From NCBI GenBank assembly GCA_013076295.1, contig RQOL01000660.1, positions 4,030,001 through 4,094,000 on the forward strand: a stretch of 64,000 nucleotides of DNA. The letters run 5' to 3'. Shown piece by piece: positions 23,550-37,100 of the stretch (its first letter is position 1; each line of letters starts with the position of its first letter). The DNA is from Sanderia malayensis (lineage: Eukaryota; Cnidaria; Scyphozoa; Semaeostomeae; Pelagiidae). The position numbers and the translations under genes were made by a program. The notes under the pieces are model-generated. The model ran no database searches, was not told the DNA's origin, and saw only the letters and a list, made by a program, of their open reading frames with translations.

Positions 23550-26500
23550 TCACGTGTTGGAAGAGTTTGTATGCGACGGGAGCGTGTAACCCAAACTATA
23601 CTTTTTGTATCTTGACTCAAAATCCACTAGCTTGGAGCAAAGTGATGCGAAATCGGGTCTTTCTGATGCATCCTGTCGCCAACAAAGCCTCATGATCTTG
23701 TAGCTGAAGAATAAAAATAAACAGGTCATACACAATCGCCAATGTATCCATACTTAACAGTATATAACATTAAAACAATATCATATACAGTGCGTTCTCC
23801 ATCAAATACACTGATAAACTGCCTTATAGTACAGTTGATCATCAACAAAGTTCACTAGCAGCTTCAACTCGCCAGCCCTGATAAAATGCAGTGAAACACT
23901 CCGCAGCTACTGTAGAATTTCTTGGTTTTAATCATGATATTTATATATCAAGATTCAAGCACATATTCATCTGAATAACATCTTTAGTTTCACACCAATC
24001 ATAACTTCAATTCAATTCAATATAAAGCACAATAACAAGCGGGAAACCCGATGAAGCAAAATAGCAACAATGAAACGACGAAAGTTGGCAGGAACGAAAT
24101 AAAAAAGCGGCAGAATCAATTAACCTACATTTCGTCAGGGCAGTTCTTTGGTGGCGGTAGCCGACAACCTCTAAGAAGATGGTATTCCATTTCTGCACTG
24201 CTTATTCCTGAATACGGTTGTTTGCCAAGAGACATGATTTCCCATTGAACAACGCCAAACGACCACTGAAAGCAAAAATTAACAAAAGTCGACTTTAGAA
24301 TCTACCCATCAATTTGTTTTGCCACGCATCAACATAAGACAAGTATAAAACACGGACTCACCACATCACTTCTCTCTGTGAAGAACCCCTTAAGACTCTC
24401 GATAGCCATCCACTTGATCGGTAGTTTGGTCCTACGTTCCATTAAATAGGTGTCAGAAGCGTCAATCTCCTTCGTAAAACTGAAATCCGAAATCTTTACT
24501 TCCAGAACCTCGCTCACCCTGGCAAACAGATGGATTCGAATGATTAATCATGAGATTTAAGCAATGCTACATCGACGAAGCTGAAGAAAAGTAAATCTTG
24601 ATACAGTAGACAAATGTGTCAACTTACATGCAATTCCTTGTCGCTAGATCTCTGTGCACCAATCTTCGTTCTGCCAAGTACCTCATGCCTCTGGCAATTT
24701 GCAATCCAAAGTTCGCCAATTGTTGGGTGCTCAATTGCTATAAAAACAACAAACACATCGTAACGCACCTAATACATATATCAAAGCAAACATCGTTCAA
24801 TATCGGTATGTCGAGAGACCGGAAAAAGGAAACGAGTAACAGCACATGCGCACTTCAACGCCTAGGCTGCAAAAGCAACGTACGCATGTGCAATAACTAC
24901 AACAAAATGGAACCCCCGAAAGGGTGCATTGTAGGAGCGAAGTGGGGAATTTCTACCTGTGGCCTCCTGGGTGTTGATCTTGAGGAGCGGAGAAATTGAT
25001 TGAGATCTCCATGCCTCATGTGGGGTAGGACAATCATTGGCGGCGCATTTGGTTGTAGGACAACGCCAATTAAGCTGAGAATGTTTCTGTGACAGAATTT
25101 TGACATCAATACACCCTCTGCTACAAAAGATGATACCATATCGAACTCTGCACATTCTATGGAGAAAACAAAAAAAAATGTTAAACATGATCAAGGATAT
25201 TCTTTTAAAGGGTGCAGAGCCCAAAAAATATCGGTAAGCAGGGCTAGGGGGGGCATAAAGGGGGGCATAAAGGGACACAGTAGTGAAGCTAGGATGTGTC
25301 AAGCACCTCCACTTAGTGAACCTACCTTTCATGATTTTAACAATAACTGGAATATTCCTATGCTGCAGAAAATCTGCTGTGGTTCGTCCTCTATGAATAT
25401 ACCCAAATGCACCTGAAATAAAACAACCAAATGAACGAGTAAATAAACAAATAAAGACAAACAAAGACAATAAATGAATATAAAAACCACTCTAATCACA
25501 GACCTACAAAACAATATAATAATACAAGAGGATATCTACCTTTCAAGAAAGGTCTCGGTTCAACAGTAACTTGTTCTGGGTTTAGAAGGCAACCTTCAAA
25601 TCGTTGCTTCCAATGAGTGTTCAATACATTATAGAAATGATCAGAATCATTAACATCAGCTAGAAGAAAATTTGGATAAAACGATAACAATACATGAGAT
25701 AGTTGGGGAATAGTGTCGTTAAACAGGGAAAACAGGGGCTGCATATTGTGAACATCCATCTTTCTATTCCAATTCGTTCCCATTCCAGAATTCCACGTTT
25801 TTGGGAATGCCAAACTCAAATGATAACTCTACTGTCCCGCTTTGTCTAAGGGATGTTCTCTGATTCCTTGTTCCCCATTACAAAAGTATAGCTAACTAAG
25901 CAGAAAAAGACAACATACCAAATGAAGTCTCGTCTTCATCTTTCTCTTTTAAAGAAATTGTGACTTCACGGCCAGCTTGAACAACGTTCTTGTTCTTTTT
26001 GAATTTACAATCGGAATTGACTGGGTTTTCTAGAAATCAACGGCAAAAAACCAATTAACTTCCACATAACAAAAGTACAACGAAGCCCCATCTTAACACA
26101 CCCTTATTAATTATTATTATCATCTGTTACCTAGATTACACATGCAACCGCTAAATGGGTGCCTTGAAAGAACCAAGCATTCAATTGGAGCATTACAGTG
26201 GCCTAAAAGAATTACGACATCAGAATAACTTACCTCGGATGTTGTTGATATCCACAACATGTTGTGTTGTTGTATGATTGTTAGTAGAATTCTCCACCAG
26301 CATCGGTCTACTCTCTTCGTCATGGCCTCCTAATGCATCCTCTCGATTTTCTTCACGCTCCTCTGGTATATTATCAAGCACCCTGGCCAAGGATCCTGGT
26401 GACGAAGGGGTGGAGGGGGACGGGGGATCGTTGTCAACAGGCATCCTCCGTGATCGACGATGTCTTGAAGATATCTTAAACTTTCTCAGTTTCTTCGACT

Positions 26501-29500
26501 TCTTCTTTGGCACAAAGATTGGCCTCGGAGGTGCCGTGTCATCTTCTTCTTCATCTTCGTAAACGTGATTGTCAAGATCCAAGTGTTCATTCTCTTCTTT
26601 CTCAAGTTCTTCCCTGCAAAATTTCAAATACAATAATTATTGACTCGAATACACTCTTTTTTATAAGAAACAAGTAAATTTTGCAAGGGCTCAGATGTTC
26701 TTATTTTTTCTATTGTTCTAAACAATAGACCATTGTTTTCTCTGTCGTTCTCCATTGGAAATCAGGCCTCAGTGTTCTTATAAAGTGTGTTCTTATAAAA
26801 AGAGTGTAACCTAGGCAGAAACACCTTTCTCTCTCAAGTAGAGTAATTAGCTACAGCGTAATAATTCGCAAATGTTCAAACAATTCCTTTTTCTATCAAG
26901 ACACTAATCTGCAACAGTGCCACTTTCTGCCCCCCCCCCTAGTTTCTTCAAACAACACCCAAACATAGAAAGATACTGATTGAACAATTATCTTTGGCAC
27001 AAAGATCACCCAATTAACTACGAAGTACCAGCATACAATATACAAGAGTAGAAACCAAGGAAAGTGGGAAGAAACTATTGAAAGAGCTCCACCAAGTGTA
27101 AACTCATTCAATTCCCAAGGGAATTACAAACAAGCTAAGCCCTATCTCCACGTAATTTTACACCAATTCATCTCAGAACATTGACATACAATTATAAATA
27201 TGACAAACTCAAAATAAATGTAAACTCAAAATGGATGTAAACTCAAAATGAATAACTAACAATGATATGATTAAAAACACAAAAACGTTTCTTATTTACC
27301 TTTTGGCTGCCATCTCATACTCTTTGTCAAATGTCATTTGCAGCATTCGTGTTCTCCTGTGATGTACGTAGTAGAGCAACAAAGACATTGCAAGGCAGAA
27401 TAGCAAAGATGCAGCTGCTGCTATTGCTACAATGGTTTCTCTCTTCAATTCAATCGAGTTTGGCTTGGATACATCCACTGGCACACGGCTACTGTTACTA
27501 TTACCATCATGGACAGTAGGATCTGCTGTTGCTACAATAAAAAAAGAACATTTCATCAGTTATGCATGAAGAAAATCAACACTTATCAACAACTATTTTC
27601 AGTGATAACAAGCCTAGTCTTGGATTTTCAAAGCCTTACTAGCCCTAACTAGTATTTCAAGGAATTAGAGCAAGACAAACCTTTAACACCACATTGTTTC
27701 GGTATTAACAATTTAAGCACTTTGTATTTTGATCCAACTGTAAAGTTTAATGAGAATCCAATGTCTACAAGACCAGTCTTTTTCCCAGTACACGGGAACG
27801 TGATGGAGAAAACTGCAAGAGAAAAAGCAACAATTTCATATGTTCACCATGATATAATAACTCACTCTGTCATATATAGATGAATCTCAAATGGCTCAGC
27901 CAGTCTTAGTTGAGCCTCAGACAGCTAAGCCAGTAAATACACCTATTCAGTCAAATACATAATACATTATAGGTGAAACCTAGAGTTACATTTGGCCAAG
28001 CTTTGACTAGATTGTAACAGGTTTGGTTGGATAAAACGTTATACAGTGGAATAAAGTGGAATTTTTCCCGCAGAAAAATGTTACAAGTAGAAGTGTTGCT
28101 TTTGCAAAGAGATAACTAGTTCTGAGAAATTTGGAACAAAGGTAGTTGTCCCTTGAAAAAACTATCTATCAATAAAATTAACAATCTGGACCTATTACAG
28201 AAAATAGTAGAATGCCAAGAAAATTGTATCTCACATGAAAATGCATGGCATTAACAAACAAATGACTAATATTGGACTTGCACCCACTTACACCACCTAC
28301 AATGTGGATACTAGCTAGCCTGAGCTGTGAAACCAAAGTCTACACAACATATATGACACCTTAGGTGGAGGGACCCCATTAAAAGTAATATTTCCAGACA
28401 CAAGCTAGAGGGCAAAAACAAGCAAAGATATTTGCTTTGTCCTGCACACTGGATCATGTTGTGTTGCAGTAAGGGCGCTTCCTTTTGTCCCAACGACGTT
28501 TGGACTAATTCCAGACCAGACAGGCAAGACACAGCAAAAACAAACCAAGCCACAGCCAGCTAATATTTTACAACAGGAAACGACATTTTACAAGTTATAG
28601 ATTATCCCCAATGCAGATCCTTACAAATAGTGGGGGACCATTTGATTGAAATCATACAAGCCCTGTTTAAGATATTGCTGGCCGTTGATTGATTTGAATA
28701 TTAATTCCTCCATGCTGTGATCTGAAAACGTAAATTGCATTTTCTCGAATTCCCACCCTGAAGGGGTGTGTTGAGACCAAAAACATATCGAAAAGGTAAA
28801 CTCAGATCTCTTAATAAATGCAATCCTCTATATTGCCTGGAAATAAAAACTATCCCTTTTGTGGTTGGATAAGCCTATGTTTATTAAACGAAATAAGGGC
28901 GTGTTTTAAGCTTTGTGTATGACAAAACCAAGATAAAACGAAAAACTAAATTGAAACACTGTGTACTTGTGCAAGTATTTATATCTGATAAATCCCAGTC
29001 AAAACTTGGAACTTGAAATAATCACCCTGGGAACTTTGTAGACAAACAATGGTAAGCAATTTGCTCGCTGTAGCGGAGTAGTGAAATCTGAATATAATGA
29101 CTATAGATTTACGAGACCACGTTGCTCTATAGCTATATAAGGAAACTGCGAAATAAGAAAAATAATCCAATCTTCTACATACCATTCTGATATCTTGGAG
29201 TTGTTCCAACAATAGGAATGGAGATATGTGGCTGCTTGATGATCTCTTCATTCCTTGACCATGTGTGAAAACGATAAGGCACTCCCTGCAAACGAAAGAA
29301 CAGCACATAAAATCATGTGGTTCTGTTTTCAAGAAAACCTAAAACTCCTTGAAATTTCGTCGCAAAGTTTTTGACCAAACCTCAGAAGTTCTAAAGTTTC
29401 TTAACATTTCCTAATTTGATGAATAAAAGTGAACAATAGCAGGTCATTATTATCGTTACAAGAAACTCGCTGGAATTTACGGCAAAGTCAAACTCGCAAT

Positions 29501-31840
29501 GTCAATTTCGTTCTCGAAATAATACGAAAACTTTAAAAGTTGGCACATTGAATTTTGGAAGTTTTTGTCTTAATTAATTCTGTTATACTATTAGTGATGG
29601 TTCTCTGCAGTTTCGAGTGTCTAGTACCAGACTGCTGATAAACACGTGAAACTTGTACAACAGAGTTTTGAAATGAGAAAAAACACAAGAGAATACATAA
29701 ATCTTTTTCAAAGCAGAACAGCTCCATTTTGGAGAGCGCCATAGACGGTTCTTTCTCCGTCTAATTACAACGACTTCCTTTCATTTGAAATTGTGCGGAA
29801 AACTAAATTCGCGCTCGCATAATTTCAAGGCTTTGTTTACGAGAAACATAGTAAATAGAGACGATTGAGGATATAATGAATAGGCAATTCCGTGCCATAT
29901 ATTTACAGAAAGGAAATATGGGACGAGCTTTCTATTCAGATTTCATAGCAGGTAGATAATGTCAAAACTAATTATATTACAACCAGGTTCATTCATAAAG
30001 ACTGTTTCCTGGCAATCAAAACATATGTTGCGCGGGGAACTATCACAACAAAACGTGGATGATAAAGTTCGCTGTATTTTCATATTTGAATTTTGATTCA
30101 TTTTTGACGAGCTTTAGTATACGGCTGGTCTCATGGACCATGGATTACGCACTTATTTTGTTAGAATATCAAGGTTTAACGTACTCAAATATAATTGAAA
30201 ACATCATCTTATCTTAGAAAAATGTGTGGTGCTGACATTTTTGGTTAGTGTTTTCAAAACAAGGTCATGAGAAAAGATGAGTAACTTGTTGATTTGAATT
30301 CCTCAGGAATTCTTTCAAACACATGAGGACGGTATGGCAGTTCAAAGTTTCAATCTGCCGACAATTGAGACATCAAGGCTGACGTAAAAAAGGATCAACA
30401 AATAACTCGTGACTTATATTTCGCAGCATCACATTATGAATTTTACATATTTGGTTTGGCAACCTTCTTCAACTTCTGTTTTCAAGATCGAAACAGGAAA
30501 TGTTCGGTGCTTTCCGTAAAAGCTTCAAAATTACTTTTGACTGAGAATATGTCCTTGCAACAATTTTGATTTACAGCGAGATTTAACTTCTTGGTGTGAA
30601 TCTTTCGTCTTATCATTTACTAAAAATAAAGTATTGAACTCAGATCACATTTTAGCAGCTTCATGGTAGCAAAATTTAGCTTTATCTTCTGTCACTGCCA
30701 AACATGAAATGCATAAAGAAGCAAAAAGAAATGCACATTTAATCGCAAACAACTAAAACATCTTTTGAAATGTAACCTAACAGAATTAGAAACAAAGAAA
30801 CAAAACCAAACATGTAAGACAATATGAAAAGTTAGTTAACTTTTTCGATCAAACAAAAACAAAAGTTTTCAAAAATATGGCCCCCTACGGTTTCTTGTAA
30901 AAAATGGGTGTATCTGTTTCTTATTGCTCAATATTTTGCTTGAACAAGAATAAAAGTGAAGGCCATTAACTATATACTTTTTTCCTGTCTTAAAACAACA
31001 AATCAAACCTCGGGAAAGAAGGAACTTGATTTCGGGTTCAGCGTAAACATTGTTTTGATGCTTCCCAACAAAGTCGAAACATTTCATGTTGTAGTACTAT
31101 GCTTTAAATGAATTATTAGTAACTTAATAATGGAAAATACGCAGTCTTATGTTTTCATGATCAATTATTCATAACTCAGGCAGTTTTTGTTCCGGCGAAG
31201 GTTTGTATGAATGGAAACTTGTAGTCGGCCTATTCCTAGCCAAGCCAGTTTCTTTTTAAAACTATCGTCTCAGATAAAAACTACTGCGATATGTTGAACT
31301 TACAAACAAGATAACTAACTCAAACAATGTTACCTAAATAGGACGATATCGTGGTCCTCTTCTTAAATATTTTTGAGAATTCTGTCGACAGTGCAGTATT
31401 TAGAGAATAAACAAAATGCAAAGAAAATGGCGACATACCAATGGCAACGGTTCTGATCGCCAAGTGAATTGAACTTCACTGGTGCTGCTTTCCAACGGCT
31501 TGATCATATCATGAAATCCTTTAACATTTTTCAAGATATCTCTGACATTGCCATTTTTTATGAGATAAACATCACTTCCGAAGTCAAGATCTACGTTGAA
31601 AAACAAAAAGATCTTGTCAAAATCACGTGCAAGCTGAAGCAATAATAACCCGTCCTAAAACATCGGAAATATATTTACGAATGAAAATAAATGTTTCCAG
31701 CACTTACTTAAGCTTGACTGCATCTCCTTTCTTGTGATGAACAAATTCAGTTGACAAGAAACATAAAATCTGATCATCAAGGTGTACAGAATCCAAAACT
31801 GTGCCTGCTTTATGGGCGAAAGGCAAGAATTGCCCAACAT
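23550..31840 (-). CDS. RYK: RYK-like receptor with WIF domain and kinase-like domain
   Basis: An atypical Wnt receptor of the cell surface. Fourteen exons close in phase to 735 residues: 31840-31708, 31590-31439, 29285-29183, 27812-27681, 27531-27300, 26613-26234, 26029-25919, 25659-25540, 25412-25326, 25156-24957, 24737-24628, 24518-24362, 24265-24129, 23703-23550. A signal peptide (about 1-29) is followed by a WIF domain (about 30-173), an extracellular stalk, one membrane segment (about 206-228, [20 protein letters not shown]) and a long charged cytoplasmic linker. The kinase-like domain runs from about 440 to 715. Visible motifs: GAFG at 455, Lys480 in [12 protein letters not shown] at 578, and DFS at 598-600 where active kinases have DFG; RYK proteins typically have altered motifs here. 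ATG 31840 was chosen because it has a GCCATG context and directly precedes the hydrophobic segment. The divergent neighbour starts 0.9 kb away. Confidence 0.92.
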
Positions 31841-32740
31841 GGCGATGATAGGCGAACCAACTCGCAACGAAATCAAATCTCAACTGCTGGTGTTTCTGGC
31901 TCCAATAAAACTACAAAAACATATGTTGACTCTTTCGTCAAGTAAACTGGCATCGATAACCAGATGATATCAATTAAAATCTGGTCCAAATGTCCGTAAA
32001 ATGAGACACAATATCCACTCCCAAATGCTCGAAGTCCACGCTCGGTTGAAAGGTTGTGTTGTGAAGCAGACAGTGGAGTGGTGATTATAAGGGATTGTGC
32101 GTGTTGGTTGGCGCGCAACGTCATGCATAAATTACAATGACCTTTCATTCATACATTTTCACTAGCATCAAAGTTGCAAAGTTCCACAAGAAAAATAGCA
32201 ATAAATACCAAAGAAGTTGATTGAAGAGAATGAAATGCTTTATTTTATAGCTTAAAGGAAAAGAAATGGCTCAAGAGATCAGTGTTATAATGATTTACAA
32301 GCAATTTAAAAATAGTTGCATAAATTAATTACTCCTTGCATTATTTAATACTTCATTCATGAAAGACATTGCATAAATCATATACGACAACTTCGAATTA
32401 GTTCGAATTTAGAAGTCATACTTCACACACTACTGAATATTAAAATTGTAATAAAATAAAGTTTTTCGTGTGTTAAAAATAACGTGAAATGAACAGGTTT
32501 TAACAGGCACAAGAAATCACAAATTCTCCTAGACTTAAAAGCTTTGTCAAATCAGATTATGCAAGGGCAGGCCTGGCAATATCTGGGATATTTGGATTAG
32601 TCTAGACAAAAATAAGTTCGGACCAGACAGAAAAGGTTTTTGCAAATTTTCTACACGAATTGGTAGATAGGTAAAAGCCATGTCAAAAAACAGGAAATTG
32701 TTTTTTCAAATATTTTTGACCCCTTTACGAAAGGTCAAGC

Positions 32741-33577
32741 ATGCGTCTGGCTTTTTCAACAAAATTGCTTGCTATTCTTGGAGAAACCGAGGAAACATTT
32801 TTGTGGAGGGAAAAACCTCAAAATTATAATGAAGGACAACGGAAAATCTTCCGGAAGATAGCTTTTCTTGAGATAACATCAAACCATCCTTTACCTAAAC
32901 TAATAATGTGCCAACCAAGATATGGAGGGGCACCGTAAGTGGAGATTGAATTGAAAGTCTTCTGTACTTTACTTTCTGCATAAAATATGAAAGATAATCA
33001 TTTTGACGATGATTGATAGCTTAAATATTTTCCTATGTCTATGATGTGGGAATATGAATTATATCCTGTCTTTATCCCTGTATACCCCCTTGACGTTCAA
33101 TGAGCATAAAAATTATGCTTATAATGAATGTTTGTTATTATTGTTATTGTTATAATGATTAATAATCGATTTTCTCTGAGTTGCATGTTGAGTTTCAAGC
33201 AAAATATTACTGTGCATCCAGTTTTGACTCCGCTTCCATACCACATACACAATGTGTGGGCAATTGAGAGGGTTGAGGGAAGACTTGCAGCTATTCAAGC
33301 AGTGTACAATGATTTCTTCCAGACAGGTACAGGTGGCCTATTTGCTGAGCATAAAACACGCCTTGGATGCTTCCCGAATTGTCTGAACTTACGAAATAGT
33401 TGTTTGCACAGCGAAATTCAGATTTGAAAACAACCTGGCAAGGCAACTAAAGAATGCCTCTGTAGTTTTTATTCTATAGGGGAGTTTATTAAACAGAAGA
33501 TAGATTGTATTGTGATGAAACAACAGCAATTGAAAGAACAATTGTTGGCGGCCATGTTCATCAATGGAAGCAAATAA
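32741..33577 (+). CDS. Small three-exon gene of unknown family (141 aa)
   Basis: Exons 32741-32934, 33193-33326 and 33480-33577 join in phase (2, then 1) and end at TAA. The first donor is a perfect GTAAGT; the acceptors are TTGAG and CTATAG. The product is basic and soluble, with no signal peptide or membrane segment. Its first exon has an aromatic and basic centre (WREKPQNYNEGQRKIFRKIA), then LPKLIMCQPRYGGAP; exon 2 is proline-rich, then helical (VWAIERVEGRLAAIQAVYND); exon 3 is a Gln/Lys-rich helix (MKQQQLKEQLLAAM). I do not recognise the family and assign no function. It is divergent from RYK and convergent with AMACR, about 610 bases from the AMACR stop. Upstream non-coding exons are possible. 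Consistent phases, clean donors and protein-like composition support it; ortholog evidence is lacking. Confidence 0.6.
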
Positions 33578-34188
33578 TCAGGATGCAGAATTGCTTCTTC
33601 AAGTTTATTTCTCAGTGGGTGTGGAATCGTTATATTAAGTTTCAATGTTATTGCAAATCTGTTGAAGCATGGATAAAGTCTCCCTTGCTACCAAAAAATG
33701 TCAAAAATTTCGGAAAACAATTTTTACATTAGATATCATTTAGACCTTAATTTAAAGTGAATTTTAATCGGATCATCTTATTGAATTTGATAACAAATAC
33801 ACTTGTTGTTTTGCATGTTTAAAACGGTCTGGAAGTCAAAAACTCCAACACTGTTTTACTACATGTATTGAATATGCTTTGAACTTACAATAGTGAAATC
33901 TAATGCAATCAGTATTATAAACGTTTTTCTAAATTCCCAAAGTGCTTCAAAATGGGCGTGTAAAATCATGATTCTTATATCCCTCTCAGGTGTTAAACTA
34001 ATTGGGGGTATCATATTTTGGGTTATAATACCTCCAGTCCCTATAAGTATTTATAGTCATCCTTGAAAGGTAAATTAATTGAAGTTCGCTCAAAATTAAA
34101 AGTTATGCAATGTTCATCCAACCGGGTTACATTGCAAAATATATTTCGTCATAAAATTGCGAAATTCTCCAACAGGGCCATCGTGTGT
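33578..34188. other. Short convergent intergenic spacer
   Basis: This should hold the 3' UTRs of the small plus-strand gene and of AMACR. It is AT-rich, and no further coding segment, repeat or clear polyadenylation signal was recognised. Confidence 0.4.
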
Positions 34189-37100
34189 TTATAGCAATGA
34201 CGTTGGTTTAAATTGAGTTACAATATTCTCACGTAAGAAACAATCGACTTCATTCTTCGAATATCCGCCTTCTTGCATTAAAATTTCAACCGTGTTTTCT
34301 CCATTTTGTGGCTGGGGGGTGTTGATATCCACAGCAGGGCTTCGAGACAGTTTGGGGGCGGGGTTAGGCTGCCAAAAGTCACTATCATCTATTCTCCCTT
34401 GACTGAAAGATATCCTGGCTATGTTGTGGGGATGTTTTGGGGCCTCGTCCAGGTCGAGAACAGGAAGAATACAGGCATCTTTGTTTTCAAATGTTCTCAT
34501 CCATTCATCTTGCGTCTTGGTGGCGAAGACTTCGGTGAAACGACTGCGCATGCTCGGCCAGGTTGACTGGTCCAAATTGTGTGGGAACTCTTTCTCCAAA
34601 CCAAGACCTGAGCAAAGAAGAGGGAGCAAAGGTTAACCTAAGATATTAACATCAACTAATCAGTGAATCAAATAACTAATTAGCGGAATAAAACAGTAGA
34701 ATAGCGGAAATGTATGGATTATTCAGTCATGAGCAAAAGGGGCAGTCTTGCAACATGGGTGTCATCCCTGTTTCAGCGAGGTGTCAGAGCTGTTATAGAA
34801 TAATAGCACACAACATTCTCTTTGGCAGGAACTTAAAATACTGACCACTTTAGCGAAGGATCCACCATAGAGAGATATTAGCTCAGAGAGAGAGGGAGGG
34901 AGAGAATTAGAGAGGGAGGGGGAGAATTGGAGTGGAAGGGAGAGGGAGGGAGAGGGAGGGAGAGAGAGGGGAGGGAGAGAATTAGAATGGGAGGGAGAGA
35001 ATTAGAGTGCGAGGGAGAGAGGGAGATTGTCAAACACATTCACCTTGTACAAGATTTTGATAGAATTGAGGTTCCAATGCCCCAACAGCGACAAATTTGC
35101 CATCTTTTGTTTCATATGTATCATAGCAGGGGGCTCCAGAATCTAGTAGGCATGTGCCCCGGTTTTTGCTCGAAAAATACTGGCCTCCAGTTCGATGCAT
35201 AAAGCTACCAAGGTATGCTGCGCCTTCAACCTACGAAAAACATGAAGAACAATACCTTACTGTAGTGCAGTGAGACATGGTGCAAGACAAGCAATGCAAT
35301 GAACTAAAGAAAACATCTGATCTTTTGAGCTCAACATTACTCCACCACGCTTTATAATAGTACACAATTCACCCTCATATAACGAAGTTCCCTGTACATA
35401 GCGAACTAAACATGCTCCTTCACAGCCCCCTCCCCAGAAAACGATCTTTGACAGGAGCCAATGTGTGGCTACGCAGGGGCCAGTGACACAGTGCAGGACG
35501 GCACAAAGTATACTTTTTAACACGAGTTACTTCATATAACTATCGATTTGGGACAGTAGAAAAAATCCACCCGTGTTATTCTCGTAGATTCTGTTGTTGC
35601 AAAATTAAGCCCCCCAAGCTGCCAGATCAGAGCAACCCGTTAGGATGTTATAATATATGCTAATGTATTCACTGTGCATAGTTTATAGGATGTGCGTGAT
35701 TTGGGGCAGACTTTGCGAAATCGTGACCCCGACAAGGAAAAGAGGATTAAATTTCATATACATTTGGTATGAGCCGCGATAAATGTTTAACACGAAAAGA
35801 ATCTCGTATCACGCTACAATCGACTGAGTTTAAAGTTTCCCAAAGTGTACAGTACACTTTATAAGCGCACAGCCATCACGTCAAGCGCGAGTTTACATAA
35901 ACACTTACTGGTACACGCACACGCCAGGGTTTCAGATCCAGCCACTTGATCAGGTAGTCTGTTCACAGGAGTAAAAACCCGCTTTTTAGAACGCATGGGT
36001 CAAGAAACTTCCAGACTGATAATTTCTGCTCAAAACATTGGAAGAAACAATAGTTTATCGTGTTCGAGCAATATGGGCTGAATGCAAAAATTGCGGGTTC
36101 CTATATGGGGAGCTTTTAGTGTTTGTGGGGATGGGTGGGGTAATTCCAAAATGGCATCGTCTTTGGCAAATTTTATTCTCTTCAAGGTGATATAAAAATA
36201 GGATGGATAACATGTACGGATAAGGTCTTTCCCGCTCAAAACATTTAATGATATCCCTCTAATTTGAACAGAAAAACACCGGATACGTAGAAATTGATTT
36301 ATTTTGTGCTGCTTTCAGAAATGTTAAAATTAATTCCATTGTTATTGGGTTTGCTGTCTAGCAAGTGGCGTCTAGTCACTTTCAAATGTCAAAATAAGTT
36401 TATCATTATCATTCCTTATGGGTATGGCACGTAGCTGTGGGTCCTGCAAGAATCCCAGGAAGGAAAGGAAAACAGACAATCTAAAATTGGTTCCATTGAC
36501 TCTTGGAACTGCTTCATGTCATAGTACAATAACAATTCAGCAATACGAAAGCTATTAATAAAACTAGAGCCCACAATACGACAAAGTTAATTACTTTACT
36601 GGTTCCTTTCGAGACCGAGACTTTCGTTTATCAAGATTCCCATGTAGCGTTTGAATTTCCTGACTATTAAAAGCTTTAAACAGATAAATAAAGAACTCAT
36701 AAAGGCAAAAATCTAATGTAGAAAAATCTCCCCTTGTGTTGTTGAGAACAGGAGCTCGATTTGCGAAAAAATAAATACATAGAACACGATAACAAGGTAA
36801 TGAACATAGTAACAGTTTTTCTCCTTCGCGCGGTATAGCTATTTGTTGACGAATAAAGACTCCAAAAAAAATCCAGCACACAGGAAACAACGAGAAGCCG
36901 TTAAGGCGCGAAAGACAAAAAACCGGGACAAAAACACCTTAATGATTTTAGCGATATTCTTGTCACAACGACGACAGTGCAAAGCTGATTGCGTTGGGAA
37001 AATAGTTTATGATAATCGTGTCCTAATTGCAAGAATAAACCATTCTGAACATATGGCGTGTGCATTGTTCCACAACAAGCATGCACAGATGTTAATATCA

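Noticed and set aside
31841..31876. Longer N-terminus for RYK
   Set aside because: The upstream extension has no ATG, only a TTG; the first ATG at 31840 has a good context and directly precedes the signal peptide.
33128..33427. Continuous plus-strand reading frame as a single-exon protein
   Set aside because: Its start and end lie in intron sequence; the middle is better explained as exon 2 (33193-33326) of the small gene, with a GT donor and in-phase third exon.
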